Part shown: positions 26,010 through 35,902 of the stretch, one piece after another | Layout: the number at the start of each line of letters is the position of its first letter | Numbering within the stretch: the first letter of the stretch is position 1 | Assembly (NCBI RefSeq): GCF_016907555.1 | Contig: NZ_JAFBCE010000001.1 | Location: 1 to 64,000 of the forward strand | Origin: Microbacterium laevaniformans | GTDB lineage: Bacteria > Actinomycetota > Actinomycetes > Actinomycetales > Microbacteriaceae | DNA: 64,000 nt | Direction of reading: 5' to 3' | Notes under the pieces: generated by a model | Database searches by the model: none | What the model was told of the DNA's origin: nothing | Seen by the model: the letters and a program-made list of their open reading frames with translations, nothing else | Translations under genes and position numbers: made by a program

Positions 26010-26361
26010 AACTGAGTTGAGCGACGATGAGACCGACCGCCTGTTCCACGCCCTCGCGGCGGCGACGCGGCGCGACATCCTGCGGCGCACGATCGTCGAC
26101 GAGCAGTCGGTCTCGACGCTCGCCGCGGACTACGACATGTCGTTCGCCGCGGTGCAGAAGCACGTGGCGGTGCTCGAAGCCGCCGGCCTCGTCGTCAAGC
26201 GCGCCGAGGGACGCGAGCGCCTCGTGCGCGCCGACCCGCGCATGATCTCCCGCGCCCGGGCGCTGCTCGCCCGTTACGAAGACCTGTGGCGCTCGCGCAT
26301 CGACCGTCTCGACGCTCTGCTGGCTGAACCGCACGATCCCCGTCCCACGCAAGGAGACTGA
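25999..26361 (+). CDS. ArsR family transcriptional regulator
   Basis: A 120-residue winged-helix repressor (DRLFHALAAATRRDILRR, VSTLAADYDMSFAAVQKHVA, LVVKRAEGRERLVR) of the metal-independent SdpR-like ArsR type, with no CxC metal motif in the recognition helix. ATG 25999 is preferred over ATG 25987 because of the promoter position. It is two bases upstream of the SRPBCC gene and is expected to repress both. Such ArsR-SRPBCC pairs are common in actinobacteria; the inducer is generally not known. Confidence 0.9.
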   Translation: MVAQTELSDDETDRLFHALAAATRRDILRRTIVDEQSVSTLAADYDMSFAAVQKHVAVLEAAGLVVKRAEGRERLVRADPRMISRARALLARYEDLWRSRIDRLDALLAEPHDPRPTQGD

Positions 26362-26362
26362 C

Positions 26363-27325
26363 ATGCCCGTCACCGACATCACGACCGACCTCGAGAACCT
26401 CACGATGACCCTCGTCGCGGATGCCGCGGCGCCCGTCGCCCGCCTCTGGGAGGCCTTCACCGACCCCCGGCAGCTCGAGCGCTTCTGGGGCCCTCCCGGC
26501 TGGCCCGCCACCTTCACGTCGTTCGATCTGCGCCCCGGCGGACGCGTCGACTACCGCATGACGAGCCCGCAGGGCGAGCGCTCCGCCGGATCGTGGGAGG
26601 TGCTGAACGTCGAGCCCGGACGCAGCTTCGAGGTGCTCGACTCGTTCATCGGCGACGACGGTGAGAAGCTCGACGGCTTCCCGTCGATGCGGATGCTCTT
26701 CTCATTCGAGGCGACCGCCGAGGGCTCGCGCCTCACCAACACCACCTTCTTCACGTCGCTCGAAGCGCTCGAGCAGGTCGTCGCGATGGGCGCGATCGAG
26801 GGTTCGCGTCTGGCGATGAGCCAGCTCGACGCGGTGCTGCAGGACCTCCGCGCCTACGCGCAGGGCAAGGGCACCCGCACCGAGCTGCTGACCGATCAGC
26901 ACGTGCGCATCACCCGGCTCATCGAGGGCTCGCGCGAGCTGGTGTGGCGCGCCCACCACGAGCCCGAGCTGCTGCGGCAGTGGCTGCTGGGACCCGACGG
27001 CTGGCAGATGATCGAGTGCGAGGTCGGCGAGACCACCCGCTTCGTCTGGCAGCAGGGCGACGACGAGTCGACCCGGTTCGGGTTCGAGAGCGAGACCGTG
27101 CTCAGTGAGCCGATCTGGCGCGAGGTCTCCACCGAACGGATGATCGGGATGCCGGGACCGGCGACGGTCAATGACCTGCAGCTCTACGAGGAGGATGGTG
27201 CGACCCTGCTGACGTTGCTGATCGAGTATCCCGACAAGGAGACGCGCGACATGATCCTCGCCACCGGCATGACCGACGGCATGGAGGCCTCGTACGTGCG
27301 CCTGGAGGCGGTCGTCGCCGGCTGA
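26363..27325 (+). CDS. Two-domain SRPBCC (AHSA1-like) protein
   Basis: A 320-residue protein made of two START-like/AHSA1 domains. The first is about residues 10-165 (APVARLWEAFTDPRQLERFW, FTSFDLRPGGRVDYRM) and the second about 175-318 (VRITRLIEGSRELVWRAHHE, LRQWLLGPDGW). Each domain normally folds as a helix-grip that binds a hydrophobic ligand. AAGGAG precedes the ATG. It is co-transcribed with the ArsR regulator. The tandem fusion is unusual in length but seen in this family. Ligand unknown. Confidence 0.85.
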   Translation: MPVTDITTDLENLTMTLVADAAAPVARLWEAFTDPRQLERFWGPPGWPATFTSFDLRPGGRVDYRMTSPQGERSAGSWEVLNVEPGRSFEVLDSFIGDDGEKLDGFPSMRMLFSFEATAEGSRLTNTTFFTSLEALEQVVAMGAIEGSRLAMSQLDAVLQDLRAYAQGKGTRTELLTDQHVRITRLIEGSRELVWRAHHEPELLRQWLLGPDGWQMIECEVGETTRFVWQQGDDESTRFGFESETVLSEPIWREVSTERMIGMPGPATVNDLQLYEEDGATLLTLLIEYPDKETRDMILATGMTDGMEASYVRLEAVVAG

Positions 27326-27332
27326 GGGGTGG

Positions 27333-27377
27333 CGCGTTTCGGCTCGGCGCTGCGCGAGCGCAGCGAGTCGAAACGCG
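27333..27377. repeat. REP-like inverted repeat
   Basis: GCGTTTCGGCTCG at the left and CGAGTCGAAACGC at the right (one mismatch) flank GC-rich GCGCTGCGCGAGCGC. It lies eight bases past the SRPBCC stop, in a convergent intergenic space. It belongs to the same repeat family as 31271, 39263 and 44741. Confidence 0.75.
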
Positions 27378-27398
27378 GGCGCGGTCGCTCCGCGACGC

Positions 27399-27475
27399 AA
27401 CTGCAAGGGATACTGCCCGACACGCCGCGGCATCCCTTGTCCCTGCCCGCGTGTCGCGGCTACGGCCTTGCAGTT
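27399..27475. repeat. Nested hairpin element, AACTGCAAGG family, copy 1
   Basis: Outer arms AACTGCAAGG (27399-27408) and CCTTGCAGTT (27466-27475) are perfect. Inside them CGACACGC (27418-27425) and GCGTGTCG (27449-27456) form a second stem. It is 77 bp long, located between convergent SRPBCC and kdpE, just before the kdpE stop. Confidence 0.85.
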
Positions 27476-27510
27476 CGGATGGGGGCGGGGGCGGCGCGAC
27501 TCGATCGCGG

Positions 27511-28200
27511 TCAGTCCCCGAGCACGAGGCGGTAGCCCATGCCCTGCTCGGTGAGCAGATGCTGGGGATGCGCCGGATCGCGCTCGAGCTTCTTGCGCAG
27601 CTGCGACATGTAGAGGCGCAGATAACCCGAGTCGGCCACCTGGTCGGTTCCCCAGATGTCTCTCAGCAGGTTCTGCCGGGTCACGAGCGTGCCCGGGTTG
27701 CGGGCGAGGAACTCGAGCATCCGCCATTCCGTCGGCGTCAGGTGCACGACCTCGCCGCCGCGGACGACCCGGGTGGCGGCGAGATCGACCTCCACATCGC
27801 CGAAGTGCACGACAGGCGTGTCCACGGATGCCGCCGCTGCCACGCCCCGCCGACGTGCGAGGGCGCGCAGGCGTGCGAGCAGCTCGTCGATCTGGAACGG
27901 CTTCGTGACGTAGTCGTCGGCGCCGGCATCCAGTGCTTCGACCTTGTCGGCCGAGCCCGTGCGTCCGGACACGACGAGGATCGGCAGGTCGGTCCACCCG
28001 CGCAGCGCGTGGATCACCTCGATGCCGTCCAGGCGCGGCATGCCGAGATCGAGCATGACGACGTCGGGGCGCGCCTGGGCCGCCGTGGCGATCGCGGCGG
28101 CGCCGTCGGGCGCGGCGACGACGTCGTAGCCGTGCGCGGCGAGGGTGATCCGCAGCGCCCGCACGAGCTGCGGATCGTCGTCGGCGACCAGGATCTTCAC
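27511..28200 (-). CDS. kdpE: Response regulator of the Kdp system
   Basis: A 229-residue OmpR/PhoB-type regulator. The receiver domain (residues 1-115) has the acidic pocket VADDD and phospho-acceptor Asp51 (VVMLDLGMP). The C-terminal winged helix ends PQHLLTEQGMGYRLV. GTG 28200, preceded by GGATGAG, is preferred to a longer upstream start. It lies four bases after the kdpD stop and is co-transcribed with it. Under low potassium or osmotic stress, phosphorylated KdpE should activate the kdp promoter, for which direct repeats at 36086-36125 are the candidate site. Confidence 0.95.
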   Translation of the reverse strand: MKILVADDDPQLVRALRITLAAHGYDVVAAPDGAAAIATAAQARPDVVMLDLGMPRLDGIEVIHALRGWTDLPILVVSGRTGSADKVEALDAGADDYVTKPFQIDELLARLRALARRRGVAAAASVDTPVVHFGDVEVDLAATRVVRGGEVVHLTPTEWRMLEFLARNPGTLVTRQNLLRDIWGTDQVADSGYLRLYMSQLRKKLERDPAHPQHLLTEQGMGYRLVLGD

Positions 28201-28204
28201 GATC

Positions 28205-30757
28205 TCATCCTCCCGCTTCGGCGAACGAGGGCGCGGCGAGAGTGGATGCCGCGGCATCCACCGGCAGCGAGACCACCATCGTCAGCCCCCCGCCGGGCGT
28301 GGTCTCGGGCGTCAGCGTGCCGCCCATGCCCTCGGTGAAGCCCTTCGACAGGGCGAGCCCGAGCCCCAGCCCCGTGGTGTTGTCGGTGTCGCCGAGCCGC
28401 TGGAAGGGAGCGAAGATCTCGTCCTGGCGGTCGGCGCTGACGCCCGGGCCGTGGTCGACGATCCGCAGCTCGACGGTCGAGCCGAGCCGGCTGGATGCGA
28501 TGCGCACGCGCGTGCCGGGCGGCGCGTAGCGGCGCGCATTGGCGAGCACATTGACGATGACCCGCTGCAGCAGCACGGGGTCGGCGCGCACCGCAGGGAC
28601 GGTCGGATCGAGCGCGAGCTCGACGACGTCGGGTCCGATGCCGAGCTCATCGAGGGCTTCGAGGACTGCTCCCGCAAGGTCGACGGGGGAGAGCGAGACG
28701 GCGAGCACGCCCGCCTGCACGCGGCTGACGTCGAGCAGATCGGTGACCAGCGCCGCGAGCGCGGCGAGCGACTCGTCGGCGGTCGCGACGAGCTCGTCGT
28801 GATCGGCGGCGCTCAGCGACGGCCCCGCCGCACGCAGGCCGCCGACGGCCGCGATGGCCGCGGCGAGCGGGCGGCGCAGGTCGTGGCTGACCGCCGACAG
28901 CAGCGCCGTGCGCACCTGGTCGGTGGCGGCCAGGGCGTCGGCGGTGCGGGCCGTCTGCGTGAGCTCGCTGTGTTCCAGAGCTGCGGCGAGCTGGGCGGTG
29001 ATGACATCGAGGAGGCGTCTTTCCGGGGCGCCGACATCGCCGCCGTGCAGCTCGAGCGTGGCGCGAGGGCCCCCCGCGGCATCCGTGCCGACGGGCACCA
29101 CGATCGCCCGGCCGTCGCGCACCGGCTCGCCGTCGGTCGCCAGCACCTGCTGGGTGGATCCGTCTCCGGCCAGCAGGCGCGCCCCGCTCACGCCGAACGC
29201 CTCGCGGGTGCGGCTGACCAGAGCCGGGACGGCGCTCTCGCCGCGCAGCACGCTGCCCGACACCGTCGCCAGCAGCTCCGACTCGGCAGCCGCGCGCCGA
29301 GCCCGGCGCGTGCGACGTGCGGCTTGATCGACGATCCAGCTCACCAGGATCGCGATGACGACGTAGAGCACGAGCGCCAGCGCATGCAGCGGGTTGTCGA
29401 TCGTCACCGTGAAACGCGGATGGATGAAGAGGAAATCGAGCGTCAACCCCGACAGCACCGCCGCGAACAGCGCCGGCCAGATGCCGCCGATCAACGCCAC
29501 GACGACCACGAGCAGTTGGTACGAGAGCACGTCGGAGGTGATCGTCTCCTCGATGGAGGTCGCGAACAGCAGCCACGACAGCAGCGGCCCGCCGGTGAGC
29601 GCGACGACCAGACCCAGGATGCGCCGGCGCCAGCCGAGCGCTCCGCCCGTCACGCGCGGCAGATGCAGGGTTCCGCCCGCGGCGGCGTGGGTGACGATGT
29701 GCACGTCGATGTCGCCCGACTCGCGGATGACCGTGGCCCCGATGCCCGGGCCTGTGAACGCCGCGCCGAGGCGGCTGCGGCGGCTGGCGCCCAGCACGAG
29801 CTGCGTCGCGTTGACCGATCGCGCGAACTCGACGAGGGTCCGCGGCACGTCCTCGCCGATCACCTGGTGGTAGCTGCCGCCGAGCGACTCGACGAGTGCG
29901 CGCTGGGCAGCGAGGGCCCCGGGAGCGGCGGCACGCAGCCCCTCCTGCGTCGTCACGTGCACCGCGAGCAGCTCGCCGCCGGCAGCACGCGCGGCGATGC
30001 GCGCCCCGCGCTGCAGCAGCGTGTCGCCCTCCGGGCCGCCGGTGAGGGCGACGACGACGCGCTCGCGCGCCTGCCACGCCCCGCGGATGCCGTGCTCCTC
30101 GCGGTAACTCTGCAGCGCGCTGTCGACCTCGTCGGCGAGCCACAGCAGCGCGAGTTCGCGCAGGGCCGTGAGGTTTCCGAGGCGGAAGTAGTTCGACAGG
30201 GCGGCGTCGATGCGCTCGGCGGGATAGACGGCGCCGGCGGCGAGCCGGTCGCGCAGCGACTGCGGCGCGAGGTCGACGACCTCGATCTGGTCGGCGGCGC
30301 GCACCACGGCATCCGGTACCGTCTCGCGCTGCGTGACTCCGGTGACCTGCGCGACCACTCCGCCGAGCGAGGCGATGTGCTGGACGTTGACGGTCGTGAT
30401 GACGTCGATGCCGGCGGCCAGCAGCTCTTCGACGTCCTGCCACCGCTTCTCGTTGCGGGAGCCGGGTGCGTTGGTGTGGGCGAGCTCGTCGACGAGCGCG
30501 ATCTCCGGATGCCGATCGAGCAGGCCGTCGAGGTCGAGTTCGTCGAGCTCGACCTCGCGGTGGCGCAGACGCCGGCGTCCGAGCGTGGGCAGGCCTTCCG
30601 CTCGGGCCGAGGTCGCCGCACGGCCGTGGGTCTCGACGATCCCCACGACGACGTCACGACCGTCGGCGAGCAGGCGATGGCCCTCGGACAGCATCTCGTA
30701 CGTCTTGCCGACGCCGGGCGCGGCTCCGAGCAGCACCCGCAGACTGCCGCGCTTCAT
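28205..30757 (-). CDS. kdpD: Potassium sensor histidine kinase
   Basis: An 850-residue sensor. The KdpD N-terminal domain starts directly with LLGAAPGVGKTYEML (Walker-like) and spans about 1-210. A universal-stress-like domain follows (about 235-350), then four close transmembrane helices (DUF4118, about 380-480, including LLVVVVALIGGIWPALFAAV). After these come a GAF-like region, HisKA with His near 625 (AVSHDLRRPLAA) and HATPase_c (NVLANARRYAPPGTRV, DHGPGVSADRQ, GLGLGLALS). It senses potassium limitation and turgor stress. It lies downstream of kdpC but is separated from it by a 567-base gap of repeats, and so may have its own promoter. Confidence 0.96.
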   Translation of the reverse strand: MKRGSLRVLLGAAPGVGKTYEMLSEGHRLLADGRDVVVGIVETHGRAATSARAEGLPTLGRRRLRHREVELDELDLDGLLDRHPEIALVDELAHTNAPGSRNEKRWQDVEELLAAGIDVITTVNVQHIASLGGVVAQVTGVTQRETVPDAVVRAADQIEVVDLAPQSLRDRLAAGAVYPAERIDAALSNYFRLGNLTALRELALLWLADEVDSALQSYREEHGIRGAWQARERVVVALTGGPEGDTLLQRGARIAARAAGGELLAVHVTTQEGLRAAAPGALAAQRALVESLGGSYHQVIGEDVPRTLVEFARSVNATQLVLGASRRSRLGAAFTGPGIGATVIRESGDIDVHIVTHAAAGGTLHLPRVTGGALGWRRRILGLVVALTGGPLLSWLLFATSIEETITSDVLSYQLLVVVVALIGGIWPALFAAVLSGLTLDFLFIHPRFTVTIDNPLHALALVLYVVIAILVSWIVDQAARRTRRARRAAAESELLATVSGSVLRGESAVPALVSRTREAFGVSGARLLAGDGSTQQVLATDGEPVRDGRAIVVPVGTDAAGGPRATLELHGGDVGAPERRLLDVITAQLAAALEHSELTQTARTADALAATDQVRTALLSAVSHDLRRPLAAAIAAVGGLRAAGPSLSAADHDELVATADESLAALAALVTDLLDVSRVQAGVLAVSLSPVDLAGAVLEALDELGIGPDVVELALDPTVPAVRADPVLLQRVIVNVLANARRYAPPGTRVRIASSRLGSTVELRIVDHGPGVSADRQDEIFAPFQRLGDTDNTTGLGLGLALSKGFTEGMGGTLTPETTPGGGLTMVVSLPVDAAASTLAAPSFAEAGG

Positions 30758-30853
30758 GCGTTCACCCTAGTTCTCCCGTCGGTTCCCCGGCCGCCGCCGA
30801 AGCTGTTCTCGTGGGCCGGGCCGTGCCGCTCGCCCGACCCGGCAACCGACCCG

Positions 30854-30929
30854 AACTGCAAGGGATGCCAGGGGACACGCCGTCGCATCCGTCGCACCGG
30901 CGGCGTGTCGGCCCGTCGGCCTTGCAGTT
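30854..30929. repeat. Nested hairpin element, AACTGCAAGG family, copy 2
   Basis: Outer arms AACTGCAAGG (30854-30863) and CCTTGCAGTT (30920-30929). Inner arms GACACGCCG (30874-30882) and CGGCGTGTC (30901-30909), both perfect. Confidence 0.85.
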
Positions 30930-31011
30930 GGGGTGGGGTCTGCGGGCCGGACGGGGCTCCCGCCGTGGGCCCGCCCCGACCTCGGCCACCGCCGGCCCGG
31001 CGACCGACCCG

Positions 31012-31087
31012 AACTGCAAGCGATGCTGGGGGACACGCCGTGGCATCCGTCGCACCGGCGGTGTGTCGCGGCGTCGGCCTTGCAGTT
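31012..31087. repeat. Nested hairpin element, AACTGCAAGG family, copy 3
   Basis: Outer arms AACTGCAAG (31012-31020) and CTTGCAGTT (31079-31087). The inner arm GACACGCCG faces CGGTGTGTC, which pairs with one G-U. Similar to copy 2 along its whole length. Confidence 0.82.
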
Positions 31088-31165
31088 GGGGTGGGGTAGG
31101 CGCTGCCGGTCGTCGGGACCCGGCCACCCCCACCTGCCCGAGCTGAACCAACCGCAACCGGCCCG

Positions 31166-31241
31166 AACTGCAAGGGATGCCGGGGGACACGCCGTGGCAT
31201 CCGTCGCTCCGGCTGCGTGTCGGCGCGTCGACCTTGCAGTC
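31166..31241. repeat. Nested hairpin element, AACTGCAAGG family, copy 4
   Basis: Left arm AACTGCAAGG (31166-31175). The right arm CCTTGCAGT starts at 31232 and has drifted at its end (TCC instead of TTG). Confidence 0.78.
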
Positions 31242-31270
31242 CGGTTGCCCCGGGCGTTCCGACGCGGCCC

Positions 31271-31301
31271 CGGTCGTCGAGCGAGCGCAGCGCGTCGAAA
31301 C
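31271..31301. repeat. REP-like repeat
   Basis: CGGTCGTCGAGCGAGCGCAG followed by CGCGTCGAAACG. A diverged copy of the GTCGTTGAGCGAG...GAGTCGAAACG repeat, just downstream of the kdpC stop. Confidence 0.7.
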
Positions 31302-31324
31302 GCCGCACGCCACAGGCCGCCGCG

Positions 31325-31933
31325 TCACCGGCTCGCGGCATCCAGAGCGATGTTCAGCTCGAGCACGTTCACGCGGGCCTCGCCCAGGAAGCCGAGGTCC
31401 CGCGCCGTGGTGTGCTGATCGACGAGCGCCGTCACCACGGCGGGGTCGAGGCCGCGCGCCGCCGCCACACGCGCCACCTGCAGCTTCGCGTACGCCGGCG
31501 AGATGTGCGGGTCGAGTCCCGAACCGGATGCCGTGGCGGCGTCGGCGGGGATGTCGCCCACCGGCACGCCGTCCGCCGAGGCGATCGCGGCCTGACGCTC
31601 GCCGATCGCGGTCACGAGGTCGCTGTTCTCGGGCCCGAGGTTCGAACCGCTCGAGGCCGTGCCGTCATAGCCGCTGCCCGCGGCCGATGGCCGCGACTGG
31701 AAGTACTGCGGGAGGGCTGCGCCGTCGGCATCCGTGAAGGATTGGCCGATCAGCGCACTGCCGACGACCTGACCGCCGGCGTCGCGCACGAGGGAACCGT
31801 TGGCCTGCGCGGGCAGGACCACCTGGCCGATGCCCGTGATGACGGCGGTGTAGGCGATGCCGAGGACGACCGTGGCGACGAGCATCGCGCGGGCGGCGAC
31901 GCCGAGATGGCGGAGGGAAGTGCGGGTGGACAT
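31325..31933 (-). CDS. kdpC: Potassium-transporting ATPase subunit C
   Basis: A 202-residue subunit with a single N-terminal helix (AMLVATVVLGIAYTAVITG) and an extracytoplasmic domain holding the family motifs GSALIGQSF, YFQSRPSA and SGSGLDPHISPAYA. It stabilises the KdpFABC complex. It starts 24 bases after kdpB. This is the last gene before the repeat-filled gap that separates the transport genes from kdpDE. Confidence 0.95.
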   Translation of the reverse strand: MSTRTSLRHLGVAARAMLVATVVLGIAYTAVITGIGQVVLPAQANGSLVRDAGGQVVGSALIGQSFTDADGAALPQYFQSRPSAAGSGYDGTASSGSNLGPENSDLVTAIGERQAAIASADGVPVGDIPADAATASGSGLDPHISPAYAKLQVARVAAARGLDPAVVTALVDQHTTARDLGFLGEARVNVLELNIALDAASR

Positions 31934-31957
31934 GACGATGCCTTTCGAAGAGCCCGG

Positions 31958-34123
31958 TCAGAAGCCCGGGAGAAGGCTCACGACGAGGTCGATGAGCTTG
32001 ATGCCGACGAAGGGGGCGATGACTCCGCCCAGTCCGTAGACGAGGAGGTTGCGCCCGAGGATCTGCGAGGCGCTCGCCGGCCGGTAGGCGACGCCCTTCA
32101 GCGCCAGCGGGATCAGGACGACGATGATGATCGCGTTGAAGATGATGGCGCTGGTGACCGCCGACGCGGGCGAGTGCAGCTGCATGAGGTTCAGCGCCGC
32201 GAGTCCCGGGAAGACGCCCATGAACATCGCCGGGATGATCGCGAAGTACTTCGCGATGTCGTTGGCGAGAGAGAACGTCGTCAGCGCTCCACGGGTGATG
32301 AGCAGCTGCTTGCCGATCCGGACGATGTCGATGAGCTTCGTCGGGTCGCTGTCGAGGTCGACCATGTTGCCGGCCTCCTTCGCGGCGGAGGTGCCCGTGT
32401 TCATCGCGACGCCGACGTCGGCCTGCGCGAGCGCGGGGGCGTCGTTGGTGCCGTCGCCGGTCATCGCAACGAGGGCACCACCGGCCTGTTCGCGCTGGAT
32501 GAGCGCCAGCTTGTCCTCCGGGGTCGCCTCGGCGAGGAAGTCGTCGACGCCCGCCTCCGCGGCGATCGCCCGCGCCGTCAGCGGATTGTCTCCCGTGATC
32601 ATCACGGTGCGGATGCCCATCGCGCGCAACTGCGTGAACCGCTCGGCGAGGCCCTCCTTGACGACGTCCTTCAGGTGCACGACTCCCAGCACGCGCGCGC
32701 CCGCGGCATCCTGAACGGCCACCACCAGCGGTGTGCCGCCGGACTGCGACACGGACTCGATGTCCGATGTCAGCTGCGTGCGCACGGATGCCGCGACCGG
32801 ACCGGCCTGCTCCATCCACGCCAGCACGGCGCTGCCGGCGCCCTTTCGGATGACGGTGCCGTCGGCCAGATCCAGACCGCTCATGCGGGTCTGGGCGGTG
32901 AAGGGGACCGCGACGGCGTCGTCCGGGGCGACCGCCTCGACGCCGCGCGCGGCGGCGAGCTCGACGATCGACACGCCCTCGGGTGTCGGGTCGGACAGCG
33001 ACGACAGGGCGGCGGTGCGTGCGAGCTCGCTCTCGTCCACGCCCGTCAGCGGCAGGAAGGCGGTCGCGCGACGGTTGCCGTAGGTGATCGTGCCGGTCTT
33101 GTCGAGCAGCAGCGTGGTCACGTCGCCGGCCGCCTCGACGGCGCGGCCCGACATGGCCAGTACGTTGTGCTGCACGAGGCGGTCCATGCCGGCGATGCCG
33201 ATCGCCGACAGCAGCGCGCCGATCGTCGTCGGGATCAGGCACACCAGCAGCGCCACGAGCACGGGGATGCTGACGGGGCTCGCCGCGTACGAGGCGATCG
33301 GGTTGAGCGTCAGCACGACGATCACGAACACGATCGACAGGCTCGCCAGCAGGATGCCGAGGGCGATCTCGTTGGGGGTGCGCTGACGGTTCGCGCCTTC
33401 GACGAGCGCGATCATGCGGTCGACGAAGGTCTGGCCCGGCTGGGAGGTGATGCGCACGACGATGCGGTCGCTGAGCACGCGGGTGCCGCCCGTGACGGCA
33501 CTGCGGTCGCCACCCGATTCGCGCACGACCGGGGCCGATTCGCCGGTGATGGCCGATTCGTCGACCGTCGCGATGCCCCAGATGACGTCGCCGTCGCCGG
33601 GGATGAGCTCGCCGGCCGACACGACCACGACCTCGTCCAGGGTCAGCTCCGACGAGGCCACGTCTTCGGTCGCGGCGGTGGTGGCCGCGGCATCCGCGGC
33701 GGCGTCGTAGCCGCGCACTCGGTGCGCGACCGTGGCCGTGCGGGTCGTGCGCAGGGCCTGCGCCTGCGCCTTGCCGCGGCCTTCGGCGACCGACTCGGCG
33801 AGGTTCGCGAACAGCACCGTCAGCCAGAGCCACACGGCGATGCCCCACGTGAAGCCGCCTGGCACCGGGGTGCCGCCGGAGCTCTGCGGGCCGCCGAGGA
33901 AGGGCTCGGCGATCGCGATCGCGGTAGTGAGGGCCGCGCCCACCCACACGAGGAACATCACGGGGCTGCGCCACAGCTCGGCGGGGTTGAGTTTGCGCAG
34001 GGCCCCGGGGAGGGCCCCGACCAGCTGCGTCCAGCCGAACGCGCGGCGGGTGGGAGCGGGCGACGACGCGGCGTCGTCACCGGCGGGCTGCGGACGGTCG
34101 AGGACCGGAGCGGACGTGTTCAT
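31958..34123 (-). CDS. kdpB: Potassium-transporting P-type ATPase subunit B
   Basis: A 721-residue P-type ATPase that powers potassium uptake. The phosphorylation motif DKTGTIT has Asp341. The A-domain GES loop (AITGESAPV), the nucleotide-domain KGAGSAV and the hinge motif [12 protein letters not shown] are all intact. About 35 extra residues at the N-terminus precede the usual start and are rich in Ala and Pro. It follows kdpA by one base and precedes kdpC by 24. Confidence 0.97.
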   Translation of the reverse strand: MNTSAPVLDRPQPAGDDAASSPAPTRRAFGWTQLVGALPGALRKLNPAELWRSPVMFLVWVGAALTTAIAIAEPFLGGPQSSGGTPVPGGFTWGIAVWLWLTVLFANLAESVAEGRGKAQAQALRTTRTATVAHRVRGYDAAADAAATTAATEDVASSELTLDEVVVVSAGELIPGDGDVIWGIATVDESAITGESAPVVRESGGDRSAVTGGTRVLSDRIVVRITSQPGQTFVDRMIALVEGANRQRTPNEIALGILLASLSIVFVIVVLTLNPIASYAASPVSIPVLVALLVCLIPTTIGALLSAIGIAGMDRLVQHNVLAMSGRAVEAAGDVTTLLLDKTGTITYGNRRATAFLPLTGVDESELARTAALSSLSDPTPEGVSIVELAAARGVEAVAPDDAVAVPFTAQTRMSGLDLADGTVIRKGAGSAVLAWMEQAGPVAASVRTQLTSDIESVSQSGGTPLVVAVQDAAGARVLGVVHLKDVVKEGLAERFTQLRAMGIRTVMITGDNPLTARAIAAEAGVDDFLAEATPEDKLALIQREQAGGALVAMTGDGTNDAPALAQADVGVAMNTGTSAAKEAGNMVDLDSDPTKLIDIVRIGKQLLITRGALTTFSLANDIAKYFAIIPAMFMGVFPGLAALNLMQLHSPASAVTSAIIFNAIIIVVLIPLALKGVAYRPASASQILGRNLLVYGLGGVIAPFVGIKLIDLVVSLLPGF

Positions 34124-34124
34124 G

Positions 34125-35813
34125 TCAGGAAAGACCTTCTGCCAGGGGACCCAGCGCGAGAACGGGGAAGTAGGTGAGAGCGGTGATGACGACCGTCACG
34201 ACCGCGAGCAGCCCGACGAACTGCGGACGGTGCGTCGGCAGCGTCCCGGCCGTGGACGGGACCCGCTCCTGAACGGCGAGCGAGCCGGCCAGCGCGAGCA
34301 CGAGCACGATCGGTACGAACCGCCCGAGCAGCATCACGACGCCCAGCGCCGTGTTGAACCAGGGCGTGTTGGCGGTGAGTCCGGCGAACGCCGAGCCGTT
34401 GTTGTTCGCGGCCGATGTGAACGCGTAGAGCACCTCGGTCATGCCGTGGATGCCGGGATTGAGGATCGACGTCGCCTCGACATCGGCCCGCACGGCGGGG
34501 ATGCCGAAGCTCAACGCCGTTCCCGCCAGCACCAGGGTCGGAGTCACCAGGATGTAGAGGCTCGCGAGCTTGATCTGGGTGGGGCCGATCTTCTTGCCGA
34601 GGTACTCGGGGGTGCGACCCACGAGCAGTCCGCCGACGAACACGGCGATGATCGCGAGCACGAGCATGCCGTACAGGCCCGACCCGACACCGCCGGGGGC
34701 GACCTCGCCGAGCATCATGTTCAGCAGCGGAATCATGCCGCCGGTGGCGGTGTACGAGTCGTGCATCGAGTTCACGGCGCCGGTCGAGGTGAGGGTCGTC
34801 ACGGCTGCGTACAGCGCCGAGCCGACGATGCCGAAGCGTTGCTCCTTGCCTTCCATCGCGCCGCCCGCGAGCTGCGGGGCGGTGCCGTGTCCGGCGACCT
34901 CGAGCGCGCTCACCGCGGCGATCGACGCGATCGCCAGCGTCGACATGACCGCGAGGATCGCGTAGCCCTGACGGTTGTCGCCGACCATGCGGCCGAACGT
35001 GCGGGGGAGCGAGATCGGGATCACGAGGATCAGCAGCAGCTGGACCAGGTTCGTCCACGGCGTCGGGTTCTCGAACGGGTGGGCGGAGTTGGCGTTGAAG
35101 AACCCGCCGCCGTTGGTGCCGAGCATCTTGATCGCCTCTTGCGAGGCGACCGGTCCGCCCGGGATCGACTGCGTCGCTCCGGTGAGGGTGTGCGCGTCGA
35201 CGAATCCGTTCAGGTTCTGGATGACGCCGCCGGACAGCAGGACCACCGCGGCCACGACCGCCATCGGCAGCAGCAGCCGACCGAGTCCGCGCGTGAGGTC
35301 GACCCAGAAGTTGCCGATCGTGCTCTGCCCGCGCCGCGCGAAGCCGCGCACGAGCGCGATGGCGACCGCGATGCCGACGGCGGCGGAGACGAAGTTCTGC
35401 ACCGTGAGGCCGGCGAGCTGCACGAGGTAGCCCATGGTCGCCTCGGGAGAGTACGACTGCCAGTTGGTGTTGGTGACGAAGGATGCCGCGGTGTTGAACG
35501 CCAGGCCCTCCGGCACGGCCGGGAGCCCGAGCGAAGCGGGCAGGAAGGCTTGCAGGCGCTGCAGCGCGTAGACGAAGAGCACGCCCATGAGCGAGAAGGC
35601 GAGCACGCCGCGGGTGTAGGCCTGCCAGGTCTGTTCGCTGCGCGCGTCGACGCCGATGAGACGGTAGACGACCCGCTCTGCGGCGGCATCCTTCTCGCCC
35701 GTGAAGATGCGGAACATGAGGTCGCCGACGGGGCGATACAGCAGAGCGAGCAGCAGGATGAGGGTGGCGATCTGGAGCACGCCGAACCAGATGTCTGCGG
35801 AATCGACGCCCAT
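34125..35813 (-). CDS. kdpA: Potassium-transporting ATPase subunit A
   Basis: A 562-residue channel-like subunit with four selectivity-filter loops of the Trk/Ktr/KcsA superfamily (for example [16 protein letters not shown], [19 protein letters not shown], and the [10 protein letters not shown] segment) and about ten helices. It binds and conducts potassium within KdpFABC. The start codon abuts the kdpF stop, with a one-base overlap at 35813. Confidence 0.97.
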   Translation of the reverse strand: MGVDSADIWFGVLQIATLILLLALLYRPVGDLMFRIFTGEKDAAAERVVYRLIGVDARSEQTWQAYTRGVLAFSLMGVLFVYALQRLQAFLPASLGLPAVPEGLAFNTAASFVTNTNWQSYSPEATMGYLVQLAGLTVQNFVSAAVGIAVAIALVRGFARRGQSTIGNFWVDLTRGLGRLLLPMAVVAAVVLLSGGVIQNLNGFVDAHTLTGATQSIPGGPVASQEAIKMLGTNGGGFFNANSAHPFENPTPWTNLVQLLLILVIPISLPRTFGRMVGDNRQGYAILAVMSTLAIASIAAVSALEVAGHGTAPQLAGGAMEGKEQRFGIVGSALYAAVTTLTSTGAVNSMHDSYTATGGMIPLLNMMLGEVAPGGVGSGLYGMLVLAIIAVFVGGLLVGRTPEYLGKKIGPTQIKLASLYILVTPTLVLAGTALSFGIPAVRADVEATSILNPGIHGMTEVLYAFTSAANNNGSAFAGLTANTPWFNTALGVVMLLGRFVPIVLVLALAGSLAVQERVPSTAGTLPTHRPQFVGLLAVVTVVITALTYFPVLALGPLAEGLS

Positions 35814-35902
35814 CAGAAGCGCTCCGGCTTCACGAGGGCGACGACCAGGTAGACGACGCTGGCGACACCGAGGACGGCGCCGATGATCGAGAAGATGTCC
35901 AT
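35813..35902 (-). CDS. kdpF: Potassium-transporting ATPase subunit F
   Basis: A 29-residue single-helix peptide ([20 protein letters not shown], then KPERF), ending in the PE[RK]F motif common to KdpF. It stabilises the KdpABC complex in the membrane. It overlaps kdpA by one base, and its ATG overlaps the stop of a further small ORF upstream (TGATG). Confidence 0.9.
   Translation of the reverse strand: MDIFSIIGAVLGVASVVYLVVALVKPERF

Larger units (their letters stand above)
30758..31324. other. Gene-free gap inside the kdp cluster
   Basis: 567 bases between kdpD and kdpC (both minus strand) without a credible gene. It is filled by three copies of the 76-bp AACTGCAAGG hairpin (30854, 31012 and 31166, spaced about 155 bp) plus one REP-like repeat at 31271. 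The open frames that cross it are just the repeats read through. Confidence 0.8.

Noticed and set aside
30754..31341. Minus-strand frame of 195 codons across the kdpC-kdpD gap with internal repeats
   Set aside because: Its repeated peptide simply reflects the 76-bp hairpin copies read in one frame; the frame does not persist outside them.
28145..34177. Two long plus-strand frames (about 984 and 986 codons) opposite kdpD and kdpB
   Set aside because: Both mirror the codon periodicity of the kdp genes on the other strand and carry no recognisable protein features.
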